Source: Neocallimastix lanati (nom. inval.) (lineage: Eukaryota > Neocallimastigomycota > Neocallimastigomycetes > Neocallimastigales > Neocallimastigaceae). From it: DNA of 20,000 nt. The translations under genes and the position numbers were made by a program. Below, one piece after another: positions 1 through 9,300 of the stretch (its first letter is position 1; the number at the start of each line of letters is the position of its first letter). Where the stretch lies: the NCBI GenBank assembly GCA_016946835.1, contig JACVTC010000150.1, positions 137,501 to 157,500 on the forward strand, read 5' to 3'. The notes below the pieces were generated by a model that was not told the origin of the DNA, searched no databases, and saw only the letters and a program-made list of their open reading frames with translations.

Positions 1-419
1 TCTATATTAATCCATAATTATTATATTTTATATAAACATTAATATAAAAGTCTATATTATAATAACTAAATTTTATACTATAATAATATTATTTTATATA
101 ATTTATAATTAATATAATTCACTATTTTTATATAATTAATTTTATAATAATATATATTATAAATATAATTAATATAATTTAATGATAATTTTAAAATATC
201 ATATTTCTTTTCATCTCATAATCACTAATAATTAATTAAAGTGGCAAAGTAAAATTAAATATTGATCTGACTTATACTACTGATAAATATGATTAATATA
301 TATAAAGTTGTTATAATATAATACAATATATTTAGTAATAAATAAAAATATAAAGAATTAATATTAATAATAAAAGAATTGATCTTAATAATAAATTTCA
401 ATAAGAATAAAAATTATAA
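1..419. repeat. Direct repeat block A, copy 1
   Basis: This AT-rich block is repeated almost exactly at 614-1009. Both copies start with tctatattaatccataatta and share the less simple stretch around 237-290 (attaaagtggcaaagtaaaa, then tattgatctgacttatacta). Copy 1 has about 25 bases near 174-197 that copy 2 lacks. It begins at the window edge, so it may extend to the left. No ORF of note lies in it. It reads directly into block B at 420. Confidence 0.9.
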
Positions 420-484
420 ATTATTAAAATTTTTCTGATTGAGATAATCAATGCTATCATGTCTTAATTTTTCTTTCTTTTTTT

Positions 485-521
<37 letters not shown>

Positions 522-611
522 TATATATACTAACAATTGAAAATAAAATTAATGAAAAAATTAAATACAAAGAGGTTTTTTTTTTATTTTTAAGACTAAA
601 ATGCTTCTCTA
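420..611. repeat. Direct repeat block B, copy 1
   Basis: This block is repeated at 1390-1569. Both copies run from attattaaaatttttctgat through a long T run, an (AT)n stretch, tactaacaattg, and end in gactaaaatgcttctcta. The T run is longer in this copy. In copy 1, block B follows block A directly; in copy 2 about 380 bases lie between the two. The minus strand of the proximal part carries the end of the coding fragment described at 1255-1442, cut off here at the A/B junction. Confidence 0.88.
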
Positions 612-613
612 TC

Positions 614-1009
614 TCTATATTAATCCATAATTATTATATTTTATATAAACATTAATATAAAAGTCTATATTATAATAACTAAATTTTATACTATAATAAT
701 ATTATTTTATATAATTTATAATTAATGTAATTCACTATTTTTATATAATTAATTTTATAATAATATATATTATAATTTTAAAATATCATTATATTTCTTT
801 TCATCTCATAATCACTAATAATTAATTAAAGTGGCAAAGTAAAATTAAATATTGATCTGACTTATACTACTGATAAATATGATTAATATATATAAAGTTG
901 TTATAATATAATACAATATATTTAGTAATAAATAAAAATATAAAGAATTAATATTAATAATAAAAGAATTGATCTTAATAATAAATTTCAATAAGAATAA
1001 AAATTATAA
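614..1009. repeat. Direct repeat block A, copy 2
   Basis: Second copy of block A, same orientation as 1-419, with small indels and a few substitutions. After it the sequence diverges from copy 1 at a shared attaaaattt microhomology and continues into a single-copy segment (1010-1389) before block B resumes. Confidence 0.9.
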
Positions 1010-1254
1010 TTTGTATTAAAATTTAGTTTTGTATTAGTAATATAATTAGATTTTTTAACAATATTAATAATAAATTTTATAAGAATATACTATTATAAAG
1101 TATTTAAGAATATTGAAACATTCTAATATAAAAAGTAATATAATTTATTTAGTTCATAATTAATAATTACAATAGTAAATTCATTATGTGTTCATTTAAT
1201 AACTTTATGCTAAAGAATGAACATAGGTTTTATTTCTTCAAATGATATGCTATT

Positions 1255-1442
1255 TTATTGTTCGGAATCGCTCTCACATTCGACATTTCCTATATATTAT
1301 CTTTTCTTAACTTCCTTTTTTCACTTTATAAAATTCATTTTTTGGACCTCATCTGTTGTATTTATGTGTTCTGGTATTGTTTTTCTTAGATTATTAAAAT
1401 TTTTCTGATTGAGATAATCAATGCTATCATGTCTTAATTTTT
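1255..1442 (-). pseudogene. Broken coding fragment, unknown family
   Basis: Base composition is more complex here than in the flanks. On the minus strand one frame reads KLRHDSIDYLNQKNFNN, then LRKTIPEHINTTDEVQK and MNFIK before a TGA. A second frame continues KEVKKR, one in-frame TAA, then YIGNVECESDSEQ and TAA. This looks like the C-terminal end of a decayed protein with one frameshift and one stop. No start codon or upstream exon can be assigned: upstream is a long T/A run. The first part of the frame also occurs in block B copy 1 (420-611), where it is cut off after NFNN. I do not recognise the family. The opposite-strand frame across 1217-1408 could be a rival but is hydrophobic AT-rich noise. 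Confidence that this was ever a gene is low. Confidence 0.3.
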
Positions 1443-1569
1443 CTTTCTTTCTTTTTTTTTTTTTTTTTTTAATATATATATATATACTAACAATTGAAAA
1501 TAAAATTAATGAAAAAATTAAATACAAAGAGGTTTTTTTTTTTATTTTTAAGACTAAAATGCTTCTCTA
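1390..1569. repeat. Direct repeat block B, copy 2
   Basis: Second copy of block B (see 420-611), with a slightly shorter T run. It ends at gcttctcta, after which the sequence becomes unrelated to copy 1. With blocks A and the 1010-1389 segment it completes the longer A-X-B unit, of which copy 1 is an internally deleted version. Confidence 0.88.
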
Positions 1570-1913
1570 ACTTTATTATTCATTCTGGAAAAAATGAGAA
1601 AAAAAGAAAAAAATATAATTATTTTTGAATAAAATGAAGTACTATTAAAGGTCCCCCTTGTTTCGATTGGTATTCTTCCTCTTCCAATATAATTAGAAAA
1701 CAAGTTGGCCATGGAAGAGTGTTTAAAAATATAATAATTTGATTATTTTGTTAATAAACAATATTATAATTAAATTAAAAAAAAATTATTAAAACAAACA
1801 AACAAATCAACGAATAAAAAAAAAAAAAAACTATTCAAAACTTTTATTTAATATAAATAATTATATTTTGTTGTCATTTTTATTATAAAGTTAATAATTC
1901 TAAAGATTTATTG

Positions 1914-1946
<33 letters not shown>

Positions 1947-2166
1947 TTTTAGAAAAAAAAATATTTGTGTCTATTAAATTATAATAATAATTATTTAATT
2001 ATATAATTAATGAATTTTGAATAATAAAAATAAATAGAATTTAATATTAGAATATGGTAAATAAAAAATGATTTTCTTCTTATTTAAAGAAAAATCAAAA
2101 AAATAGCAAATAAAGAAAAAAAAAAAAATTTTTTTTTTTTTCTTTTTCACTAAATATAAATAATTA
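1570..2166. other. Intergenic, 3' flank of the CotH-GT2 gene
   Basis: No gene seen. The only compositionally distinct part is 1650-1725 (ggtcccccttgtttcgattg onward, ending near ttggccatggaagag), which I cannot assign. The rest is A and T runs, including about 26 T at 1919-1944. On the minus strand 2167 and below is the 3' end of the CotH-GT2 gene: its TAA is followed at once by a second in-frame TAA, then by a T-rich and A-rich stretch. No clear poly(A) signal can be singled out because near-matches occur everywhere. Confidence 0.6.
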
Positions 2167-5100
2167 TTAATCAATAATCTCAATAATTTGTGGTTCTTCA
2201 TTTTCATTTTCTATACATATTTTAGGTAAATTGTCTTTATTATAATTTACTATATCATTATGTTTTTCATTATTTTCCACTTTATATTTCTTTGTTTTAT
2301 TTTTACTCTCTTTGTTTTCTTTATTTTTATTTTGATTAGAATCTTTTTCTTTTTTATTTTTAAAAATGGATAATTTCCATTTTTCATATTTTAATTGTTT
2401 TTTATTAAATAAATAATCAGAAATATCAGATACATTGGCAATTGCTTTTTCAGAATCCATTTCTGTAATAATGTCTGACATAGTCATATAACTTATATTC
2501 TTTTTTAATGCCCTTTTCTTTATTTTTACATTATTTCTAACAAATGGAACATAATAAGTCCAAGTATAAATAATAGTAGAAATTCTAAAGAAAAGAGTTG
2601 TAAAGCACTGATAAAAAACTGGAAACACTACGCAAACTTCGAATGGTAATTTAATGGTTGGTTTACCTCTGGCAACAACTAAATTGAAGACATCTAAACT
2701 TATATAGGCAACAGCAAAGCAAATACAAATAATCATTAATGCTGGTAAAAAAGATTTCATTAAAAACATAAAGACAAATAATATAATGAAAAGATAATCA
2801 TTTATAATGGTTACGATAAAATCAATACAAAAGAATTTAGCAGTAAGAGTAGCTCGATGATTCCAACGACATTTATGGAGAATGCAATAAAGGAATTTAA
2901 AAAAGAAACGATGTCTTGCAGGTTCCCAATAAACAATACGTTGACGTGATAATGAATATTGACCACAATCACATTCTTTCAAATATTTACCCAAACAATG
3001 AGGAAGAAATTCCTTTAAATGTATATAACATCTAGGAACAACAGTATCAACCGTGACATGTGCCATTTCAATTTTATAATTACCTTCATGAATTTCATTG
3101 GGATTACAAAATCGAGGTTTACCATACATCGTATGAAGACGTAATCCAATTTGTAAATCATCTCCACGAAATACTGTATCATGGCGATAAAGACATTCCA
3201 ACAGGAATGGAATACTCCATGTACCAATAGCTCCACTTGGGAAAACAACTGTACCAATATCTTTATGTACTTTTTTACTATACATAGCAAGAGTATATTC
3301 GAAATTCTGAAATACTGGAACTATTCCTTCACGACGATTACTAGCATTAATAGGGTAGGCTAAACCTTTGACTTTGGGATCATTTTTAAAATAGGACAAA
3401 ATTTCATCTTCAACCCAATTTTCAGGAATTAATACATCATCATCAATAACTGAAATATACTGAATATTGATACCAAACCAAAATAAATTATTTAACAAAC
3501 AAAATTGAGCTAAGGTCTTGGAACCTTCATTCAAATTGGCATAAATGATATTTAATCCATTATAACTGGGATGAGTATATCGAAATCTATTACTATAATG
3601 ATCCACAATATCTTTCATTTTTTGCTTTTCTTCTGAATTTGAACCATTTTCAGCAATAAAAATGCACATAGGAATGGTAATTTTTAATAAACATTCTAAA
3701 GTTGCTGGTAATACATCGGAACTGTTATGACAGACAATGAGAAATCCATGTTTAATATTTTGATACATAGCTATGATTTTTGATTGCTCATCAGTGTATA
3801 AAGGAGTATTTTTAGCTTGGAAATATTCCTTATTTAAAACTTCATTATAATTACTATGAATACTAAGTTTTTCACTTACAGAATATGTTACTTTAGACAT
3901 CGTTTCTATATTGTCAATACTATTATTAATATCATTATCACAGTTACTACAATGAGTTCTAACACTACATTGATCATGATCTTTTTCTGTCATGTCCATT
4001 GTTTTTCTTTCTGTTTCTAAACATTCATCATTATCAAATAGAGATGAATCACTGTTAAAAATGTTGGAATAATTGGTAAGAATAGGTGAGATGTTACTCT
4101 GAATAGGTAAATTATTGTTATTAGACAAATTGGAATTAACACTATGAATATTTGAATTACCATTGACCATATTTGAGTCATTATTTAAAGTAAAAGAACT
4201 ATTGTTGATCGTATCGTTACTAGTAATATTGGAACGATTATTATTAGTATCTGTAGAATTATTATTAAAAGAACTAGTATTAGAAGAATAGATGGTATTA
4301 TCATTTCTATTATTACTGTCAGTATTACCATTACTTTGATTATCATCTATACTATTATCATTTGGAGAAAAAGTAGGCCAACGTACAAATGGTGCACCAA
4401 ATAAAACAATAAAGTTTTCACGGTTAAGAATAAGCCATAATACTATAGAAAATTTAATATATGTGTTATCGAAAGTACCATAGTAATTAATAATATAACG
4501 ATAAATTCGTACATGAATAAGTTTAAAAAACTCAGATTTTATATCATTCCTTATCAAAAAATAAGTAGAAATACATATAATAATAAATAAGAATAAAGCA
4601 ATAATCCAAAGTTTAAGGAATGTGGAAGGAAGTACTCTAATTTTTTTATTGGAGAAATGCCATACAAAAGGATTAATAAATACAGCATAAAAAAGATGTA
4701 CAAAAATAATTATCATAGAAATTAAAAAACAAGTAGTGAAAAGAGAATAAATACTGAATGGAATAATAAAATTATGATTTATAATAATATCTTCTTTTCT
4801 TTTTGTAATATATTTTTTCAAGTATTCATATTCACTGTTAATTTTTAACAATTCAATCATTTTATTACTGTTCTCTTCATATTTAATTGTATTATTGTCA
4901 ATTGGTTCCAGTAAAATATCCCATTTTAAATCTTCAAAAATCATTTTAAAAATACTATCCATTCTATTGAAATATTTTATAGTTCCATAAGTATTTAATA
5001 TAATTTCTTTCAAATATTTTTCAAAATGATACCTTTCATTTGAAAAACTAATTAAATAATCAAAAGTTGGTCTTCTAATATCATTTTTTCTTCTTCTTCC

Positions 5101-5388
5101 TATTAAACGATATTCATCATATGTAGTTATTGAACAATTTTGACCCCAATTATTAAATGGAGAAATATAATATCCTTCATGGAAATTCCATTTTTTTTTT
5201 TTCTAATATAATATATATAAATGTGTATTAGAGTAGTTAGTTAAGTTAGTATTCTATTATAATAAAGATTATTGTCTATTTTTTAATTATACGTAATTTT
5301 GATTTTTAATTTTACTATTTTTTTTTTTTTTTTTTTTTAGAAAAACAAAACAAAACAAAACAAAATAAAACAAAAAAAACAAAAAAAC

Positions 5389-5419
<31 letters not shown>

Positions 5420-6885
5420 TACTGTATCAAGATATAAAAAATAATTTGTTCCATTAAATAAATAACTATGTTGATTATTAGTTATAAAATCTAATGCCAT
5501 ATTTTTTAAAAAGGAAACAGTTTCAAAATTCTTTTTAATTTCACCTTCTGAAGTTGGTTTTTGAAATATTTTAAATAATGAAACAAGATCATTTTTAGCA
5601 TGGAAAGTATCAGGAAATTCTTTTCCTTGATACCAATAATTAAAATAATTATCTGTGGTTCTATTATTTAATAATGTTGGATCTGAATTAGTTAAGTTAA
5701 AATCACCATTATAAGTCATTGGAGAAAAATGACCATTCATTTGACTATAAAATTCAGAAGTATTATATTTTTTTTCAAAATATTGAACATTTGTATTTTC
5801 TTTAATTAAATAAAATCCTATGGGAGCATTATTGAAATAAACACGTGTGTATGCTACTTGAGCAGATTCTATACCAATATCATTACACATATCTGTATAC
5901 ATTTTTGTACGTATCATAATATTATCTGAAGACGTCGATATAAGTTGAATACTTGTATTATTAAAAATACTATTTTCTAATTGGTCTGTTGGTGATAATG
6001 GATCAGTGGAACTGTAGTCCATGTATGAAAGAAAAAATGAACTCTTTCTGGAATTATAATGGTCTTTAATATTATATTTACCCAAATAAAATGAAGTATA
6101 AATATCAGTATTTATTTTATCAGCATACTTATTATTTTCCAATAGTAATTGATTATATTTTTTTACTGAATATGGTGTAATAATAGTGGCACTTACATTC
6201 AATGAAGGAATAATGCTTTCATCATAAAAATACGCTTTTTGAAATCTTTTATATCTAAAAAGACTTCCAGTTAAATAAATAGTCGATATAAATTGATCAT
6301 TAAATAATTCTGAATGTTTATTGTGATTTAAATATTTTTGTTTAGATGATACCCCAGAAAGGTATGTATGTTGATAAATAGTTTTATTTCTACCAAAAAA
6401 ATCATTTAATAAAACTTTTGAATGTTTATTCAATGGTTGAATTGATCTTGTAAAATTTTCTTCTTCGATAATTGTATCTTTATCATTAATATTATAAGAA
6501 ACATAATTATAGGGAACTTTTTCATCTATTAAATCATATTCTTCACTCCAAATAGGATAATTTTCGTCATTTAACTTTAAAATTTTATCATTAACTTTTA
6601 ATCCTACTGCTGTGGTATTTCTATTAACAATAGCTACTACATTAAATTGGAAAAGTTCTGTATGTTATAATAAATAATAATAAAGCAATATTAATAGTTA
6701 AAAAAAAAAAGAAAAAAAAAATTAAAATTAAAAGGGTAAATATATTAAATAATAAATTTATTATAATAATATCTATACTATTTTAATTATATTTTATTTC
6801 CTTTTTAATATTTACTTGTATGAATTCCCATGAAAAGAAGGGAAAAAATAAATATAAAATTAATAAGCCATTTAAATTGAAACAT
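2167..6885 (-). CDS. CotH-domain / family 2 glycosyltransferase fusion, three exons
   Basis: Exons on the minus strand are 6885-6816, 6657-5423 and 5202-2167 (70, 1235 and 3036 nt), giving 1446 aa plus TAA. Exon 1 is essentially a signal peptide (MFQFKWLINFIFIFSLLF, then MGIHT). Residues about 25-535 align end to end with the CotH protein at 10003-11973, for example SELFNDQFISTIYL against SELFDDRFVSTIVL. Hydrophobic segments lie near 582-610, 630-652 and 684-705. Residues about 710-830 are an Asn/Ser-rich linker. The GT2 domain spans about 920-1200: VCHNSSD at the start, VIDDDV (the DxD, Asp 1022-1024), FPSGAIGTW, RGDD (1115-1117) and a QRIVYW that stands for QxxRW. More membrane segments follow at about 1231-1320, then a Lys/Asn-rich tail. 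Known of the family: GT2 enzymes of the chitin/hyaluronan synthase type polymerise sugars at the cytosolic face. The substrate cannot be told here. The usual CotH catalytic Asp residues are replaced (His 420, Tyr 446). Codon frame across both splices is continuous, but a 12-A run starts exon 3, so a homopolymer error would matter. Confidence 0.85.
4024..4377 (-). other. Asn/Ser-rich linker coding segment in the CotH-GT2 gene
   Basis: Codons here encode about residues 711-828 of the fusion, dominated by Asn, Ser, Asp and Thr (for example SNGNTDSNNRNDN and NSNLSNNNNLPIQSN). It separates the third membrane segment from the GT2 domain and is probably disordered. The DNA is AAT/AAC/AGT-rich and likely to vary in length between strains. 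Confidence 0.85.
5203..5422 (-). other. Intron 2 of the CotH-GT2 gene
   Basis: 220 nt, phase 0. The minus-strand donor is GATACA|GTAAGT and the acceptor is ATATTAG|AAAA. A perfect TACTAAC branch site lies at 5245-5251 (written gttagta on the plus strand), about 40 nt from the acceptor, with no other AG between. A long T tract follows the donor. Splicing joins ..NYFLYLDT to KKKKWNF, restoring the NYYLY..W spacing of CotH proteins and fusing the CotH part to the glycosyltransferase part. Without splicing, the upstream frame runs into Phe/Lys homopolymer and the downstream one has no ATG at its 5' end. Confidence 0.88.
6658..6815 (-). other. Intron 1 of the CotH-GT2 gene
   Basis: 158 nt, phase 1. 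The minus-strand donor is ACAA|GTAAAT and the acceptor is ACATACAG|AACTTTTCC. A long pyrimidine run (complement of 6700-6720) lies before the acceptor. Splicing joins A and AA into a Lys codon, linking the signal peptide to ..KLFQFNV, which matches ..NEFKFNV in the neighbouring CotH protein. Reading straight through meets TAA on both sides of the intron: exon 1 read on ends in SKYstop, and exon 2 read back hits a stop two codons before the acceptor. Confidence 0.8.
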
Positions 6886-7102
6886 TATTAATTATCTAAT
6901 ATTATTTTATATTGAAAAAATATAATCTTAGATATAATGCGAAAAAAAATAAAGGATATAAATACATTAAAGTAAAAGTTTATATATTAATTAGATAAAT
7001 TAAAACACCAATCATAAAGGAGAAATTATTTTATATATATAATATGTATCCTTATTATGAAAATTTGATTATAAAATTAAAGAATTGTAAATTTAATAAT
7101 AG
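6886..7102. other. 5' flank of the CotH-GT2 gene
   Basis: AT-rich DNA upstream of the inferred ATG at 6885. No gene is seen. A promoter must lie here or further upstream, but TATA-like strings are too frequent to single one out. Confidence 0.5.
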
Positions 7103-7140
7103 TTAAATAATACAAGGAATTAATTCCTTGTATTATTTAA
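7103..7140. repeat. Perfect 38-bp palindrome
   Basis: The first 19 bases, ttaaataatacaaggaatt, are followed directly by their exact reverse complement, with no spacer. Symmetry stops at the flanking g/g. The motif includes non-A/T bases (caagg/ccttg), so it is not only a by-product of AT richness. It can extrude as a cruciform or fold as an RNA hairpin. Confidence 0.95.
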
Positions 7141-7141
7141 G

Positions 7142-7181
7142 TTGATAGTTTAAAAGTTATTAATAACTTTTAAATTATCAA
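7142..7181. repeat. Near-perfect 40-bp palindrome, adjacent to the previous one
   Basis: The left arm ttgatagtttaaaagttatt (7142-7161) and the right arm (7162-7181) are reverse complements with a single mismatch (g/a at the seventh base) and no spacer. Only one base, 7141, separates it from the 7103-7140 palindrome, so the pair forms a double-hairpin unit of 79 bp. Confidence 0.93.
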
Positions 7182-7344
7182 TGAATGACTTGATATCTAA
7201 ATAAATATATAATGATGGTATATAGCTTATGATGTAAATATACAATTAAAAATTAATTTAACATCAAATAAGTTTTCACATAAAAACTTTATTTATAATT
7301 GTCAACATTGAAAAAAAAAAACTATAATCAATTAAATAAATAAT

Positions 7345-7990
7345 AAATTATATATAAAAAATTAATTTACTTTATTTTTAGCCATTAAAAAAATGTAAAA
7401 AAAAATATAAAAAATTTAAAAAAGGATAAGAATAAATTATAATAAATATAAAGTATAAATATAATTTATATCTTTAAAATTAAATATTATTTTATCCTTA
7501 TTATAACAAAAAAATATTAAAATATATCTATGAAATTAAGTATTATAAATAAATGTATTATTTATTAAAAATTTATTTATTTATTAATTTTTAAGTCACA
7601 TTTATATAAAAAGCATAAATATGTCACATTCCAAAATGTCATGTTGTTCGAAATGAAGTATAATATTCTATAAAATAAATAAATTAATAATAACTTGTTT
7701 TTATAATATTTTATGAGAAAAACTAATTTAATAATAAACAAAAATTTGAATAAAATGTATTTTATATAAATTCAATTATATAGGAAAATTTTATTTATGT
7801 TAAATTAACATTAATAATTATTATATGTGATGAAATATAAAATAAAAAGAATTAATAAAATATATAAAAATTAATAATTAATAGAGTGTTTAATTTATGA
7901 TACTATTCCGAAATGCAACATTATCTAAATAAATAAATACCTATAATGTTTAATCTTATCTCCAAAGGCTTTGCCACTGTTTTTTATTAA
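7345..7990. repeat. Dispersed noncoding repeat, copy 1
   Basis: This aligns in order with 8655-9300. Shared landmarks are tttatttttagccattaaa followed by aatgtaaaaaa (against ttttaaccttaaagaatgtaaaa), tattattttatccttatt, aatattaaaatatat, the cacatttatataaaaagca block (against ccacttttacataaaaga), acattccaaaatgtcatg (against acattccaaaaagccatg), and ctccaaaggctttgccactg (against ttccatagggtttgtcacta). Identity is patchy and the copies differ by indels, most clearly the fold-back insert in copy 2. No ORF is seen. Probably an old nonautonomous element or segmental duplication. Confidence 0.55.
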
Positions 7991-8654
7991 AACAATTGAT
8001 GTATATACATATTTTTATATGAATTTAATAATTTTAATAAATAAAATTTATTGATTTAATATGAATTAGATAACTTTAAATAAATAAAATTAATTTAATT
8101 TCTGTAAAATTATTTAATTTTATTATTTTAAATATATAAATCAATATATAATGATGGTAGAGCCTCTTAAACCTAAATTATTATAAAAACATAAATTTAA
8201 TATAATAAAATACGGATGTACCAATACATGGATTTTTATGATTATTAAATCATATATTAAAAATATATTAGTTTTTTAAATAAATAAATATTATAACAAA
8301 TTAAAAATATTTATTTATACGGTTTTTTTTATTAATAAATTCCAGTATTTCCTGACCGATATAAATTTTAATAAATAATTTTAAAAGAAAGAAATTAATT
8401 TATATAATAAGAATTAAATAATTAAATACATTTCGGAAACATTTCGGAACTGTAGCTTATAGATAAAAATATAATTATATAATTCCTAATTTAAGGTATT
8501 GTAATTTTAATTAATTGGCTAATTTTTTTTTTTTTTTTAAAATTTTAAACATCAAAAAATTTATAATTTATAATTGTTTTATTAAAAAAAAAATAAACTA
8601 AATAAATTAAATAAACAAACAAACAAATAAACAATTAATAAAATAATAAAAAAT
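7991..8654. other. Intergenic, AT-rich
   Basis: No gene. It contains a doubled catttcgga motif (8430-8450) and the string atatataatgatggta, also present near 7207. Otherwise simple A/T sequence. Confidence 0.5.
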
Positions 8655-8902
8655 TAAATTAAATAAATAATATATTAAACTCTATTTTATTTTTAACCTT
8701 AAAGAATGTAAAAAAAAAAAAAAAAAAAAAAAACCCTAAAACTGAAACAAATAAAGCAGAAATAATAAATTATTATTAATAATATTTGTATTTTTTAATA
8801 ATAAATTATTATTAATAATATTTGTATTTTTTAATAATAAATTATTATTAATATTTATATTTTTATTAATAATAAATTATTCTTTTTTGCTATATTTGCT
8901 TC

Positions 8903-8942
<40 letters not shown>

Positions 8943-8995
8943 TTCTTTAAAGTTAAAAATGAAGTATAGTTTAATATATTATTTATTTATTTAAT
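8655..8995. repeat. Fold-back element: long inverted repeat around a tandem array
   Basis: The left arm (about 8655-8770) and right arm (about 8870-8995) are inverted copies. Left: aaataaataatatattaaac, then tttttaaccttaaagaatg, an A run, then gaaacaaataaagcagaaat. The right arm read on the minus strand: aataaataatatattaaac, tttttaactttaaagaatg, A run, gaagcaaatatagcaaaaaa. The loop is a tandem repeat (8761-8881). The whole could form a hairpin with arms over 100 bp. It lies inside copy 2 of the dispersed repeat; copy 1 lacks most of it. Confidence 0.8.
8761..8881. repeat. 36-bp tandem repeat, about 3.4 copies
   Basis: Units start at 8761, 8797 and 8833 with aataataaattattattaat and carry aatatttgtatttttt. 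The first two are identical, the third is degenerate, and a partial fourth follows. It forms the loop of the fold-back element. Confidence 0.9.
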
Positions 8996-9300
8996 ATTAA
9001 CAATTAAATATTTTTAAATATTATTTTATCCTTATTTTATAAGCAAGCAATATTAAAAAAAAAAAAAAATATTAAAATATATGTTTAGAATTAAATATTA
9101 TTAAATATTATTTTATTATTATTAAGTATTTATTTATTATATTTCAAGCCACTTTTACATAAAAGATTTATTTAAGAACACTGTATATCTTATATAGTAA
9201 CATTCCAAAAAGCCATGCTCTGAAATCGGACACTCCCTAAAAAAAAAACATCTATAAAACCTAATCCTATTTCCATAGGGTTTGTCACTATTTTAATTGA

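Larger units (their letters stand above)
8655..9300. repeat. Dispersed noncoding repeat, copy 2
   Basis: Partner of 7345-7990 in the same orientation (landmarks listed there). It contains the fold-back element and continues to about 9300 with acattccaaaaagccatgct and catagggtttgtcactattt. Confidence 0.55.

Noticed and set aside
1217-1408. 63-codon plus-strand frame with ATG
   Set aside because: Hydrophobic and low in complexity; the opposite strand at 1255-1442 looks more like former coding sequence.
2007-2207. 66-codon minus-strand frame
   Set aside because: It overlaps the end of the fusion gene in another frame and is made of Lys and Phe homopolymer.
2167-5013. Glycosyltransferase as a separate 948-codon gene
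   Set aside because: The apparent start is TTG and the same frame is open upstream to the acceptor at 5203, with residues that continue the CotH homology. No convincing ATG and signal exist at its 5' end.
5315-6433. CotH fragment as a separate 372-codon gene
   Set aside because: Its apparent start is a TTG, homology to CotH continues upstream to the acceptor at 6658, and its last 35 codons are intron sequence (Phe/Lys homopolymer). It is exon 2 of the fusion gene.
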